A stretch of DNA of 47,640 bases, taken from positions 1-47,640 of the forward strand of contig JAOAHY010000007.1 of assembly GCA_026414995.1 (NCBI GenBank), in the 5' to 3' direction. The DNA is from Caldisericia bacterium. Its GTDB lineage: Bacteria; Caldisericota; Caldisericia; B22-G15. Both the position numbers and the translations under genes were made by a program. Of this stretch, positions 1 through 8,025 are shown piece by piece. Below the pieces are notes generated by a model. The model was given only the letters and a program-made list of their open reading frames with translations, was not told the origin of the DNA and searched no databases. Each line of letters begins with the position of its first letter. Position 1 is the stretch's first letter.

Positions 1-869
1 AAGAAAATAAATTAAATGAGAAAGATTTAAAAGAAAATGAAGAATTGACTTTAAATAAATTAGAAAAAGAGAAAGTTTTAATTAAAAAATCAAAAAATCT
101 ATTAAATTTTAAATATTCAATCTCTTTTCCTTTAAAACATGATAAAGAATTAATTGGTTTTATCTCTTTTCTATCAAATAAAACAAAATCAATAAATAGA
201 CAAAATTTACTTTTTCTTAAAGAGATTTCAAATGACCTAAATCTTGGAATCTCAAAGTTTTTGGACAAGGAGATGGTTATGAAAAAAACAAAAGAACAAG
301 AAAAAACAATAGATCTTATGCTAAAAGCATTTTCAAAAATAATTACAATGAAAGAGCCATATACTGGAGATCATTCATCAAGAGTTTCAATTATAACTTA
401 TTTGATAGGAAAGGAGTTAAATTTAAATAAAGAAAGTTTAAAAGCATTAAAATATGCATCATTTTTACATGACCTTGGAAAACTTTTTGTTCCCTCTGAA
501 ATTCTAAATAAATATGGAAAATTAAGCGAAAGAGAATTTAGTTTGATAAAAGAACATGTCTTAAAAAGTTATGAAATAGTAAAAGATATAAATCTCCCAG
601 AACCAACAGAAAAAATAATTCTTCAGCATCATGAGAGATTAGATGGTTCTGGTTATCCTTATGGACTGAAAAATGATGAAATAATTCTTGAAGCAAAAAT
701 ATTAGCAGTTGCAGATGTGATAGATGCGATGCTTTCAAATAGACCATATAGACCTCCTCTTGAAAAAGAAAAAGTTATAGAGGAACTTACAATAAATAAA
801 GGAATTCTTTATGATGAAAAAGTAGTTGATATTGCTTTAAAAATAATTAATAAGATAAAATATAATTAG
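1..869 (+). CDS. GAF-like / HD-GYP cyclic-di-GMP phosphodiesterase, 5' end cut by window
   Basis: The reading frame (codons beginning at base 3) is open to the window edge, so this is the C-terminal part of a longer protein. A TTG at 45 could be read as a start, but the Glu/Lys-rich coiled coil before it is in frame. Seen: an N-terminal portion resembling the end of a GAF domain (ISFPLKHDKELIGFISF), then a linker and an HD-GYP domain with HDLGK near 468 and the signature HHERLDGSGYPYGL near 630-670, where HD and GYP are both intact. HD-GYP enzymes hydrolyse c-di-GMP at a two- or three-iron site. The GAF-like part probably senses a ligand. The window also encodes a GGDEF diguanylate cyclase at 17552-19156, so both sides of c-di-GMP turnover are present. 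The target process is unknown. Confidence 0.88.
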   Translation, partial: ENKLNEKDLKENEELTLNKLEKEKVLIKKSKNLLNFKYSISFPLKHDKELIGFISFLSNKTKSINRQNLLFLKEISNDLNLGISKFLDKEMVMKKTKEQEKTIDLMLKAFSKIITMKEPYTGDHSSRVSIITYLIGKELNLNKESLKALKYASFLHDLGKLFVPSEILNKYGKLSEREFSLIKEHVLKSYEIVKDINLPEPTEKIILQHHERLDGSGYPYGLKNDEIILEAKILAVADVIDAMLSNRPYRPPLEKEKVIEELTINKGILYDEKVVDIALKIINKIKYN

Positions 870-889
870 AAAATTAGGTATTTATAACT

Positions 890-1804
890 ATGGCAAAATC
901 TAAAAAGGAAGAACCCGAAGTAAAAGAAGAAGAGTTAAAAAAAGAAAAAGATGAAGAAAAAAAGGTTTTAAAAGAGAGTATCTACACTGGCAGTAAAGCA
1001 TTGGAAACTGCTCCTAAAATTTATGGTGTATCAACTGGAGTTGAAGGTCTTGATAATCTCTTTTTTACAGTTGAAAGCGAAGATGGAAAAATAGTTAAAA
1101 AAAGTTTAAATGGAATTCCAGCCTATTCTGTATTTAATATAACTGGTGTTTCAGACACAGGAAAATCTCTGATGGTTGAACAGTTTGCTGTTGAACAAGC
1201 AAAAAGAGGAAATTCAGTTTGTTTTATTACTGTGGAATCTCCGGCTAATTTTGTTATTGTGTCAATGAAACACAGAGCAGAAGCCCTTGGATATGATTTT
1301 TCAAAATTTGAAAATAATATTATATTAATTGATGCAGCATCTCATTCAGTTTTAAGAGAGAATATACCAGATTTACTATCAACTCTTGCATATGTTATAA
1401 AGACTTATAAAGTAAAATTTACAATTATTGATTCAGTAACAGGTCTTTATGAAAATAAAGAAATGATGGCAAGAGCAGTTGTAAGAATTTTATTTAATTT
1501 TATGAAAAAATGGTATCAAACAGCACTATTTGTATCACAAAAAAGAAGTGGACATGAAGAGTTTACAGCAGAAGCAGCAGGTGGCTATGCAGTTGGTCAT
1601 ATTGTTGATGGAACGATGGTTTTTGCAAAAGAAATGATAGATTCTGGAATAAAAGCAAAGTTATATAAAAAAGAGTTAGGAGATATTGTAAGATTATTTA
1701 GAATTGATGGTTGTAGAATGTGTGGGCATGATACTAAAACACATTTGATGGAAATAACAGATTTAGGTTTAATTAGAATTCTTGAACCATTATCATCAAA
1801 ATAA
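890..1804 (+). CDS. KaiC-like RecA-fold ATPase (archaeal/thermophile type)
   Basis: A 304-aa single-domain KaiC/RadA-like ATPase. Residues 1-30 are a charged Lys/Glu tail. Walker A is GVSDTGKS at 86-93 and Walker B is KFTIID at 176-181. A C-terminal CRMCGHD..TH cluster (Cys275, Cys278, His280, His285) may bind zinc. Circadian KaiC has two such domains; single-domain versions in archaea and thermophilic bacteria are thought to be signalling ATPases. From memory it resembles the TIGR03878 (AF_0795) family, whose members usually lie next to a small HTH regulator; a protein like that partner is encoded at 7372-8019. It starts 20 bases after the HD-GYP gene. No strong Shine-Dalgarno is visible, only AGGT 11 bases before the ATG. 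It ends one base before the convergent gene at 1806. Confidence 0.82.
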   Translation: MAKSKKEEPEVKEEELKKEKDEEKKVLKESIYTGSKALETAPKIYGVSTGVEGLDNLFFTVESEDGKIVKKSLNGIPAYSVFNITGVSDTGKSLMVEQFAVEQAKRGNSVCFITVESPANFVIVSMKHRAEALGYDFSKFENNIILIDAASHSVLRENIPDLLSTLAYVIKTYKVKFTIIDSVTGLYENKEMMARAVVRILFNFMKKWYQTALFVSQKRSGHEEFTAEAAGGYAVGHIVDGTMVFAKEMIDSGIKAKLYKKELGDIVRLFRIDGCRMCGHDTKTHLMEITDLGLIRILEPLSSK

Positions 1805-1805
1805 A

Positions 1806-3527
1806 TTAAGGTGAAATCTTTACAATAAACTGAATTCTACTTTCACTTGAATATGGTTTTCCTATAAAGTTATCGAATTTTTTTGTAAGTTCAATTTGTT
1901 TATTTAAACTTTCTTTTTGTTTTTCTAATTCATCATTGACTTTCTTTATTCCATCTTTAATATTATTTATTCCATCAGAACTATATTGAAGTCCATAAAA
2001 ATCAACACCTTTAATTTTTCCTCCTTTGATTAAAATTTCAAGAGATTTTATTAATTCATTCATACTATTATTAATACTATTTCCTAAATAGTTTATTCCT
2101 TCTTTAAATTTTGTTAAACCTGAATTTAATAAATTAGATAGACTATTTAGTCCTAATATAGATTTACCATCAACTTCTCCTCCATTTATGACTAAATTTA
2201 ATGTATCTTTTATTTTTATATTAGAATCAATAAGAGCATTAACACCTAAAAGTGCTATTTTTAAATTTTCTAAAGAATTTATGATTAATTCATTTCCATC
2301 ATATAATTTTTTAATATTTTCCTTAAGATCTTTTAAAGAAATTATATTTTTACCATCACCTAAATTTCCACCATTCAATAGAAAATTAATTAAAAGGTTT
2401 TCAAACTCAAGGTTTTCAATTAATTTTAATTTTAAATCATCTTTTATATTAATAGCTATGTTTTTATTTAATTCATTTATGCTTTTAATTTTATTAATAA
2501 CTTCAATGTATCCATCTATCAAAAGTTGAAGCGAGAGAAGATTTTTATTAATCTCTCTCATATTACTTAAAATTAAATCAACACCTTGGGGAAGATTTTT
2601 AAGTGAATTTAATTTTTCAACATCAATTCCTTTAGATATTTGAAGCAAGATGTTAGAATTAATATTTATTCCCTGAGAAATAAGCATTAATTCTGAAATT
2701 CCCTTTTCAATTTCATTAAAATTAAAATTTCCTGCTTTTGTTAAGTTATTTTTAATCTCTTCAACATAAATTTTTTGAAATTCAATTAATTTTGCTAACC
2801 CATCTAAACCTTGTAGAAATTTTTTTAAAAAAGAGAAGTCAGGAAATTCGAAAGAAATTAAACCTGGAGAGATTGAAATTAATAGTTCTGGTAGCTCTAT
2901 TTTATCACTTGTAAATTCAAAATAAACTTCATTAACAGGATTTAAAATTGCCATTAAACTTATTTGATATTTTTTTCCTAAAATTTGAGGCTTTGTATTA
3001 TTGCTTAAATTTATTTCTTTTATTTTTGATGAATCAAGAGATGTTGTCATAACGAATAAAAGTGGAACAATCTCATTGTTTAATTTTGCTTTACTTTCAC
3101 CCTTTATAACAACTTTTACATTACCACTCTTTCCTTTAATTTCTTCGGGATTTGACTCTTTACCATTAAAATAATATTTTAAAGTGAGAGAAAATGGAAG
3201 TTTGCCATTGTAATTACCTCTATAGTATGTATCTTGAATTTCTTCGCTTTTACCTTTAATTATCACACTATTCTCTTTAACTTCAATTTCACCTTCTCCA
3301 AAAACCTTTTTAATATCTGAAAGATTTTGGTATGGATCTATTACTTCATAATTACCAGTTCCTTTTACCCTAATCCAATCAATAAGAATTGCATTTTTTA
3401 TTTCACCATATGGATTACATAAAACATAAATATTTTCATTATCATAAACTTTTATTTGTGAATTAATAGAAAAAATAGGGATAAATAACAAAGCAAAACA
3501 TAAAATTATTAATATTATCTTTTTCAT
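1806..3527 (-). CDS. Secreted repeat / coiled-coil protein of an MMPL exporter operon
   Basis: A 573-aa protein with a clear signal peptide (positively charged MKK, then a hydrophobic stretch to about residue 21) and no later membrane span, so it is probably extracytoplasmic. The N-terminal third is beta-rich. The rest is helical with Asn/Leu/Gly-rich repeats: three related segments contain LLNGGNLGDG, VINGGEVDGKSILGL and LIKGGKIKGVDFYGL, separated by roughly 70-90 residues. This recalls the xxxLxxG heptad proteins (YhgE/Pip type) that accompany MMPL transporters, but the match is by pattern only. GGAGG lies 8 bases before the ATG, directly after the end of the frameshifted MMPL gene, so it is the last gene of the tetR-MMPL operon. 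A role as periplasmic or surface partner of the exporter is inference. Confidence 0.7.
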   Translation of the reverse strand: MKKIILIILCFALLFIPIFSINSQIKVYDNENIYVLCNPYGEIKNAILIDWIRVKGTGNYEVIDPYQNLSDIKKVFGEGEIEVKENSVIIKGKSEEIQDTYYRGNYNGKLPFSLTLKYYFNGKESNPEEIKGKSGNVKVVIKGESKAKLNNEIVPLLFVMTTSLDSSKIKEINLSNNTKPQILGKKYQISLMAILNPVNEVYFEFTSDKIELPELLISISPGLISFEFPDFSFLKKFLQGLDGLAKLIEFQKIYVEEIKNNLTKAGNFNFNEIEKGISELMLISQGININSNILLQISKGIDVEKLNSLKNLPQGVDLILSNMREINKNLLSLQLLIDGYIEVINKIKSINELNKNIAINIKDDLKLKLIENLEFENLLINFLLNGGNLGDGKNIISLKDLKENIKKLYDGNELIINSLENLKIALLGVNALIDSNIKIKDTLNLVINGGEVDGKSILGLNSLSNLLNSGLTKFKEGINYLGNSINNSMNELIKSLEILIKGGKIKGVDFYGLQYSSDGINNIKDGIKKVNDELEKQKESLNKQIELTKKFDNFIGKPYSSESRIQFIVKISP

Positions 3528-3530
3528 AAC

Positions 3531-3758
3531 TTATACCTCCTTTTTAAAAATTTTTTTAATTGATAATTTTTGAATAAATGTATCTAAACTCTTTGAAATT
3601 GATGGAAGAAAAATAAGTGAGAATATTAACGATAAAAATGCTCCTCTTCCTAAACTTCCCATTGTATAATTGATAAGAGGAATTTTTGATAAAATGGCTG
3701 CAGGAAGGGTCATTAGTATCATTGTTCCAGACTTGTAATAATTGAATTTGAACTCCAT
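3531..3758 (-). pseudogene. Displaced C-terminal end of the MMPL/RND exporter (after frameshift)
   Basis: This 75-codon frame encodes GTMILMTLPAAILS followed by a glycine-rich loop, a hydrophobic span ending in LIFLPSIS and a basic tail. These are the last two membrane helices expected after the second DYSVLVYSRYEEERR motif of the upstream frame. The upstream frame runs through SNSIITS at about 3735 and then meets a TGA at 3719. Adding one base (or removing two) around 3728-3736 joins the frames as IITS-x-GTMILM. The ATG at 3758 is probably not a real start; the useful coding part is about 3531-3733. The joined protein would be about 685 aa. The frameshift could be a true mutation, programmed slippage or a sequencing error. 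Confidence 0.75.
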
Positions 3759-5587
3759 TTAACACTTTCTGAAACTGCATCTTTAGGTATCAAACCTTTT
3801 CTTCTTTCTTCTTCATATCTTGAATAAACTAAAACTGAATAATCAATTGTTGCACCAAGCTGAATTGTATTTAACATTGTTGGTATAAAGAATGGTGATG
3901 ATAATCCTATAAAACAATAATATGCAATATTTGTCCAAATCGCACTTTTTACAGTCAGTATTAAAATTGGTGGTACAATGAAAGATAAAAATCCTAAGAA
4001 AATTAAAATTATTATAAAAATAAATGAAAGTTTTGTTGTTTTTGATTGATCATCTATTGCAATCATTTTGAGATCATTTAACAAAAGTGATTCACCTGTT
4101 AAATATATTTCACCGCTTATATTTTCATTTATTAATTTTTCAATATTTTTTCTTAAAATTCCTCCTTGTGGTTCATTTATTTTATATTTTGAATAAATTA
4201 TTGCTATTTCATAATTATCAGATATAAATTTATTAAACATTTCTTCAGGAATGAATTCATATGGAATAGTAGGATCCATAATAGTTGAATAGTGAAAAAC
4301 CTCTTCTATACCATCTAAATTTTTTAATTTTTGAATAAGATTTAGAAAATTTTCATTATTTTTATATGTAATAAGATAAAGAGTTTCTTTTTCACCAAAA
4401 ATTTCATTAACTTTATTTAAAGTTTTCATTGATTGTAAATTATCAGGATAAAAATTTTTAAGGTCATAAACAAGATTTACTTTGTTTGAACCAAAATAAG
4501 AAACAATAAAAATTATCACAAATATAAATGTAATGATAAAAGAGTATCTACTTAAAAATTTACCTAGTCTTTCAAAAGTTAATATTAAAGTTTTATGTTC
4601 TATTCCTGTTGCTAATTTATCAAAAATTACTAAAATTGATGGGAGAAATAAAAGAGTTGATAACATAGAAATAGTTACTCCTCTAACTAAAATCCAACCT
4701 GCTTGGTTAAATATTGTTAATCTTCCAAATGTAAGTGCATAAAAACCTGCTATTGTTGTTAATCCACTTAATAAAACTGGTTTAAAGGTTCTTAAAAGAG
4801 CTTCTTCCATTGCTTTCTCTTTTTCTATTTTCTTTCTCTCCTCAATGTATCTATGGTATAGAAACAAAGAATAATCAAGAGTTACTGCGAGTTGAAGAAT
4901 AGAAACAATAGTGAATGATAGAAAATATACTTCTGTTTTTAAAAAAGCTGTAATTCCAATATTAATTAAAACACCTGCAAGCATCGAAAAAAGTATGAAA
5001 AATGGACCTAAAATTGTTGGAAAGGTAAAAATAAGAAAGATAAAAACAAGAATAACGCCTATTAAAAAATATTTTTCAGTTGTTCCTTTAAAACTCTCCT
5101 TTAGTTCCTCTGAAATAACTTCACTCCCTGTAATTAAAGCGTTCTCTGGTAAAATTTTCTTTAAATTATTAATTTGAGATGAATAATTATCTGATGATTT
5201 AAGTATTATTTCAATTCTAAAATATCCATCTTTAAACCAAGATTTTGATTCATCTCCCCAAAATTCTTGGGGTAAAGAAGTATCAATGTAATCTTTTATT
5301 GTATTTATCGATTCAATAAATGGAAGAGATTTTAATTCAAAAATAAATTTCTCAAACTCTTCTATTTTATCTGTTTTGAGAAGAATAGTGATATTTGCTC
5401 CTCTTGAAAGTTCTTTATTTAAAATTTCCATCCCTTTAATTGAATTTATGTCTTTGGGAAGTAATTTAAAAATATCATATGTTATCTTTACATTTCTGAA
5501 ATAAAAAAGAGAAATAGTTATCAAAACAAGAAATAAAATGAAGATTGGTAATCTATTTTTAACAATAAATCTAAAAATAGCTCTCAT
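3719..5587 (-). CDS. MMPL / RND-family membrane exporter (main frame; truncated by frameshift)
   Basis: 622 aa in this frame. It has the RND/MMPL layout twice: one helix (about 13-30), a large extracytoplasmic loop, a five-helix bundle with LAVTLDYSLFLYHRYIEERKK (sterol-sensing-like, Asp-Tyr), then helix 7, a second loop and a second bundle with LGATIDYSVLVYSRYEEERRKG. The last two helices are in another frame (3531-3758), so as read the protein lacks its C-terminus. Members export lipids, hydrophobic drugs or cell-envelope components using the proton gradient. Start: GGAGG then five bases then ATG; the tetR stop overlaps this site, so translation is coupled. It lies between a TetR regulator and a secreted partner-like protein. 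Substrate unknown. Confidence 0.85.
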   Translation of the reverse strand: MRAIFRFIVKNRLPIFILFLVLITISLFYFRNVKITYDIFKLLPKDINSIKGMEILNKELSRGANITILLKTDKIEEFEKFIFELKSLPFIESINTIKDYIDTSLPQEFWGDESKSWFKDGYFRIEIILKSSDNYSSQINNLKKILPENALITGSEVISEELKESFKGTTEKYFLIGVILVFIFLIFTFPTILGPFFILFSMLAGVLINIGITAFLKTEVYFLSFTIVSILQLAVTLDYSLFLYHRYIEERKKIEKEKAMEEALLRTFKPVLLSGLTTIAGFYALTFGRLTIFNQAGWILVRGVTISMLSTLLFLPSILVIFDKLATGIEHKTLILTFERLGKFLSRYSFIITFIFVIIFIVSYFGSNKVNLVYDLKNFYPDNLQSMKTLNKVNEIFGEKETLYLITYKNNENFLNLIQKLKNLDGIEEVFHYSTIMDPTIPYEFIPEEMFNKFISDNYEIAIIYSKYKINEPQGGILRKNIEKLINENISGEIYLTGESLLLNDLKMIAIDDQSKTTKLSFIFIIILIFLGFLSFIVPPILILTVKSAIWTNIAYYCFIGLSSPFFIPTMLNTIQLGATIDYSVLVYSRYEEERRKGLIPKDAVSESVKWSSNSIITSLEQ

Positions 5588-5588
5588 A

Positions 5589-6131
5589 TCAACCTCCTAT
5601 AATTCTTAATATTTTTTTACTCAACTCCTCTACACTGATTTCCTCATTCTCAAATAAAATCTTTCCCCATAAGGAAAGTGTTACTCCCCAGAGGATAAGA
5701 ACATCTATTTCATCAACATCATTTTTAAATAAATTTAAAAATTTTCTTATCTTATTTTTTAACTCATTTAAAAGTGAATCTCTTAAATTCTCTCTAACCT
5801 TTTTAGGTGAAAATCCAACATCTCTTAAGATTGTTAAAATATAAGAAGAGTATTCATTAGCAAGAGAGATATTAAAATTAAAAAAATCAATAAGATAATT
5901 TATTGGTTCTTTTTTTTCTTTTTCAATAAGTTTATAAAATCTATTCTCAACATTATTTAACAGTTCTTTTAAAATTATTTCTAAAAGTTCCTCTTTAGAT
6001 TTAAAATATGTATAAAAACTACCTTTTGAAATAAGTGCATTTTTAGTAATTTCATCTACACTAGTTTCATTAAAACCTTTTTCTAAAAATAGTTTTAATG
6101 CTTCTTCAACAATCTTATCCTTTTTTCTCAT
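5589..6131 (-). CDS. TetR/AcrR-family transcriptional regulator
   Basis: 180 aa. The N-terminal TetR HTH is clear: MRKKDKIVEEALKLFLEKGF, then TSVDEITKNALISKGSFYTYF at about 23-43, the classical TetR recognition region. The C-terminal ligand domain is divergent, as usual, so the inducer cannot be read. It is the first gene of the operon with the MMPL exporter and the secreted repeat protein; its TGA sits in the SD/start region of the exporter. A nearly perfect palindrome lies just upstream of its ATG, overlapping the likely transcription start, so autorepression of the whole operon is the simplest model. No Shine-Dalgarno separates the palindrome from the ATG. Confidence 0.9.
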   Translation of the reverse strand: MRKKDKIVEEALKLFLEKGFNETSVDEITKNALISKGSFYTYFKSKEELLEIILKELLNNVENRFYKLIEKEKKEPINYLIDFFNFNISLANEYSSYILTILRDVGFSPKKVRENLRDSLLNELKNKIRKFLNLFKNDVDEIDVLILWGVTLSLWGKILFENEEISVEELSKKILRIIGG

Positions 6132-6133
6132 AA

Positions 6134-6186
6134 TTGACTGACTAGTTAGTCAAATTTTATTATATTATTTTTTAGAAAAAAATCAA
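6134..6186 (-). promoter_or_regulatory. tetR-exporter operon promoter with palindromic operator
   Basis: On the minus strand, TTGATT (6186-6181), a 16-base spacer and TATAAT (6164-6159) form a good sigma-70-type promoter. Immediately downstream is TTGACTGACTAGTTAGTCAA (6134-6153 as read on plus), a 20-base palindrome with nine of ten pairs matching. It covers the predicted start site and stops two bases before the tetR ATG. TetR-family repressors typically bind such 16-20 base palindromes. Confidence 0.72.
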
Positions 6187-6193
6187 CTTATTT

Positions 6194-7279
6194 TTACTCA
6201 AGAGGTGACTCTAACTCTCTTGTCTCTATTTTTAATTTTGGTAATTTATCAATTAAACCATGATTTGTTAATGAATTAACCAAAAGAGAAACATATGGAG
6301 CTCCATTTTCTATTTCATACAAATTTCTAACAATATAATCAATTGAATCTTGAGGTGTTAATTTTATGTCTTCAACAATTTTATCCTTAAATGTAAAAAC
6401 TTGAGTAAATTCACCAACTCGTTTTAATTTCATCAAAAGTTTTTCAAAAATATCTTTATCAATATTATTTAAAGAATTCAAAAATTGATTTATTGCATCT
6501 ATTAAATTATCTTTTTCGCTTTGAGTCCAACTTATAAGATCAAGTCCAACTTCAAGTTTCGTTAATCTTGTTAAAAAATCAAAAATCAATTCCCCCTTAA
6601 CTACATCTCCATGTTGAGGAGCAATAACCTCTGGTAAAGGATTTAATAATCCAATTCTATCAATTGTAAGAAGGAGTGCTTTTTTAGATGGCATATATAT
6701 TTGATGAAAAATTGAAATTCCCTCAAAAGAATCTTTTGTGGCATAAATTCCATTATTCTTTTTTGTATTTGTTCCTGCAAGAAAATCGCCACTAAATAGA
6801 ACTCTACTTTCAAAATCATAAGCCATCATAGCCCCTCTAAAATGACAAAAATATGCTGGAACAAATTGAATAATGTGGCCTGTTCTTGAAATTTTAACTA
6901 CATCTCTTTTGAACATTTCTACTCCTTTAAAATTTCTTTCAGATATTCCATACATTGAAACAAGACGAAAAGTATCAATCGAGCCTAAAATTAATGCATT
7001 AGGGTTTGCAGTAAGAAGTGCCTTTAAATTAGAAGAAACATCAGGATCTTGATGACTTAAAAATATTAAATTTACATTTTGAACACCACCAATTAAATCT
7101 TTTAAAATTTTGAAAAGAGATTCATAATCGAGTGGAGTACCAGGATCAAAAATCATATTTACTCTTTCTTTTTTATTATTACTAATAAACCTCTTTAAAT
7201 AAATATTTCTATGTAACTCTTTTTCTGGAGATCTTATCAAATAAAATTCCTTCCCAATTTCTTCAACTATATAATCCAT
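6194..7279 (-). CDS. ODP/flavodiiron-type metallo-beta-lactamase di-iron protein
   Basis: 361 aa from the ATG at 7279, preceded by GGAGGT and a four-base gap; a TTG 12 bases further up overlaps that SD and is rejected. The metallo-beta-lactamase core has the flavodiiron-type ligand set: His76-x-Asp78-x-Asp80 (SHQDPD), His146, Asp165 (FSGDF) and His223 (PQHGD). In flavodiiron proteins this domain reduces O2 or NO. Here there is no C-terminal flavodoxin; residues from about 240 form a helical domain I do not recognise. This matches the idea of an oxygen-binding di-iron protein (ODP) that senses or scavenges O2 without FMN, which suits an anaerobe with an oxygen-sensitive hydrogenase. A single gene on the minus strand, divergent from the regulator at 7372. 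Confidence 0.78.
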   Translation of the reverse strand: MDYIVEEIGKEFYLIRSPEKELHRNIYLKRFISNNKKERVNMIFDPGTPLDYESLFKILKDLIGGVQNVNLIFLSHQDPDVSSNLKALLTANPNALILGSIDTFRLVSMYGISERNFKGVEMFKRDVVKISRTGHIIQFVPAYFCHFRGAMMAYDFESRVLFSGDFLAGTNTKKNNGIYATKDSFEGISIFHQIYMPSKKALLLTIDRIGLLNPLPEVIAPQHGDVVKGELIFDFLTRLTKLEVGLDLISWTQSEKDNLIDAINQFLNSLNNIDKDIFEKLLMKLKRVGEFTQVFTFKDKIVEDIKLTPQDSIDYIVRNLYEIENGAPYVSLLVNSLTNHGLIDKLPKLKIETRELESPLE

Positions 7280-7342
7280 AATTACCTCCAAAAATTTTAA
7301 AAATATAATTAATACAAAATGACTAATTTTTATATAAAATAT

Positions 7343-7348
7343 TATAAT
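7343..7348 (+). promoter_or_regulatory. Likely -10 box for the 7372 regulator / reverse gyrase operon
   Basis: TATAAT lies 23 bases before the ATG at 7372, followed by an AGGAGG Shine-Dalgarno (7356-7361). The -35 is weak (ATGACT at 7319-7324, spacing 18). It would drive the regulator and probably reverse gyrase. Confidence 0.5.
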
Positions 7349-7371
7349 AAATTTATAGGAGGTTTAACAAA

Positions 7372-8019
7372 ATGGTTATAGAAGTAAAAGAACCTGAAAG
7401 TGAAAAAGAAGATGTTGAGCAATTTGCAGGAAGAGTGTTTTTTAAATGCATAGACCTTCTCGGGGGTCTAAATAAACTTGCACTTTTTAGAACATTAACT
7501 TGGCTTCCTTCTCTTGCAAGAGCATCATTTGCAATTGTTTTAAGAGAAGAATATCTTAAAACAGAGGATGAAATTGCAAAATATGTTGGTTTAACTAGAA
7601 ATAGCGTTAGAAATATTTTAAGAGCAAAATTAAATCTTCAACCAGAAAATCTTGAAAAATTTCTTGAACAAGAAAAAGAGAGCGCAAAAGAATTAAAAAT
7701 TCATGTAGCAGGAAGTATTGCAAAACTTGCTTATAAACTTGTAAAAGAAGGTGAAGAATCTCAAATTTTACTTGAATTTTCAAGAAAAATTTCTCAAGAA
7801 ACTATATATGAATTTGATATACCTTGGGCATATCTTGTTTTAAAAAATACAAAAGGACTAAAATATCCAATAAATTTTAAAAATGATTTAATAGAGAGAA
7901 TAGGTGATATAAAATTACCAAATGGAGTTGAAATAAAAGAAATTCTTTCAAAATTAAAATATCCAATAAAGAATCCGAGTGAACTTTTACATGAGATAAA
8001 AGAAACTATAACTTCATAA
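7372..8019 (+). CDS. HTH regulator resembling the KaiC-partner 'near_KaiC' family
   Basis: 215 aa, soluble, with a strong AGGAGG ribosome-binding site. The centre contains a helix-turn-helix: KTEDEIAKYVGLTRNSVRNILRA at about 63-85. The N-terminal part (FFKCIDLLGGLNKLALFRTLTWLPSLARASFAIVL) and the C-terminal part are helical and without recognised enzyme motifs. From memory it resembles the TIGR03879 'probable regulatory domain' proteins that recur beside a KaiC-like ATPase; the candidate partner here is at 890-1804, about 5.6 kb away rather than adjacent. It ends directly against the reverse gyrase gene, so it may be cotranscribed with, or control, that gene. Assignment to the family is tentative; the HTH is clear. 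Confidence 0.65.
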   Translation: MVIEVKEPESEKEDVEQFAGRVFFKCIDLLGGLNKLALFRTLTWLPSLARASFAIVLREEYLKTEDEIAKYVGLTRNSVRNILRAKLNLQPENLEKFLEQEKESAKELKIHVAGSIAKLAYKLVKEGEESQILLEFSRKISQETIYEFDIPWAYLVLKNTKGLKYPINFKNDLIERIGDIKLPNGVEIKEILSKLKYPIKNPSELLHEIKETITS

Positions 8020-8025
8020 TTGAAA

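Noticed and set aside
45-869. A TTG at 45 as the true start of the HD-GYP gene
   Set aside because: The frame is open upstream to the window edge with coiled-coil-like codons, and no SD precedes the TTG, so the gene is cut by the window.
4533-5177. Plus-strand open frames opposite the MMPL gene (and similar ones opposite the 573-aa gene, wecC and the glycosyltransferases)
   Set aside because: Antisense to well-supported genes, no SD or motif, and composition that mirrors the real frame.
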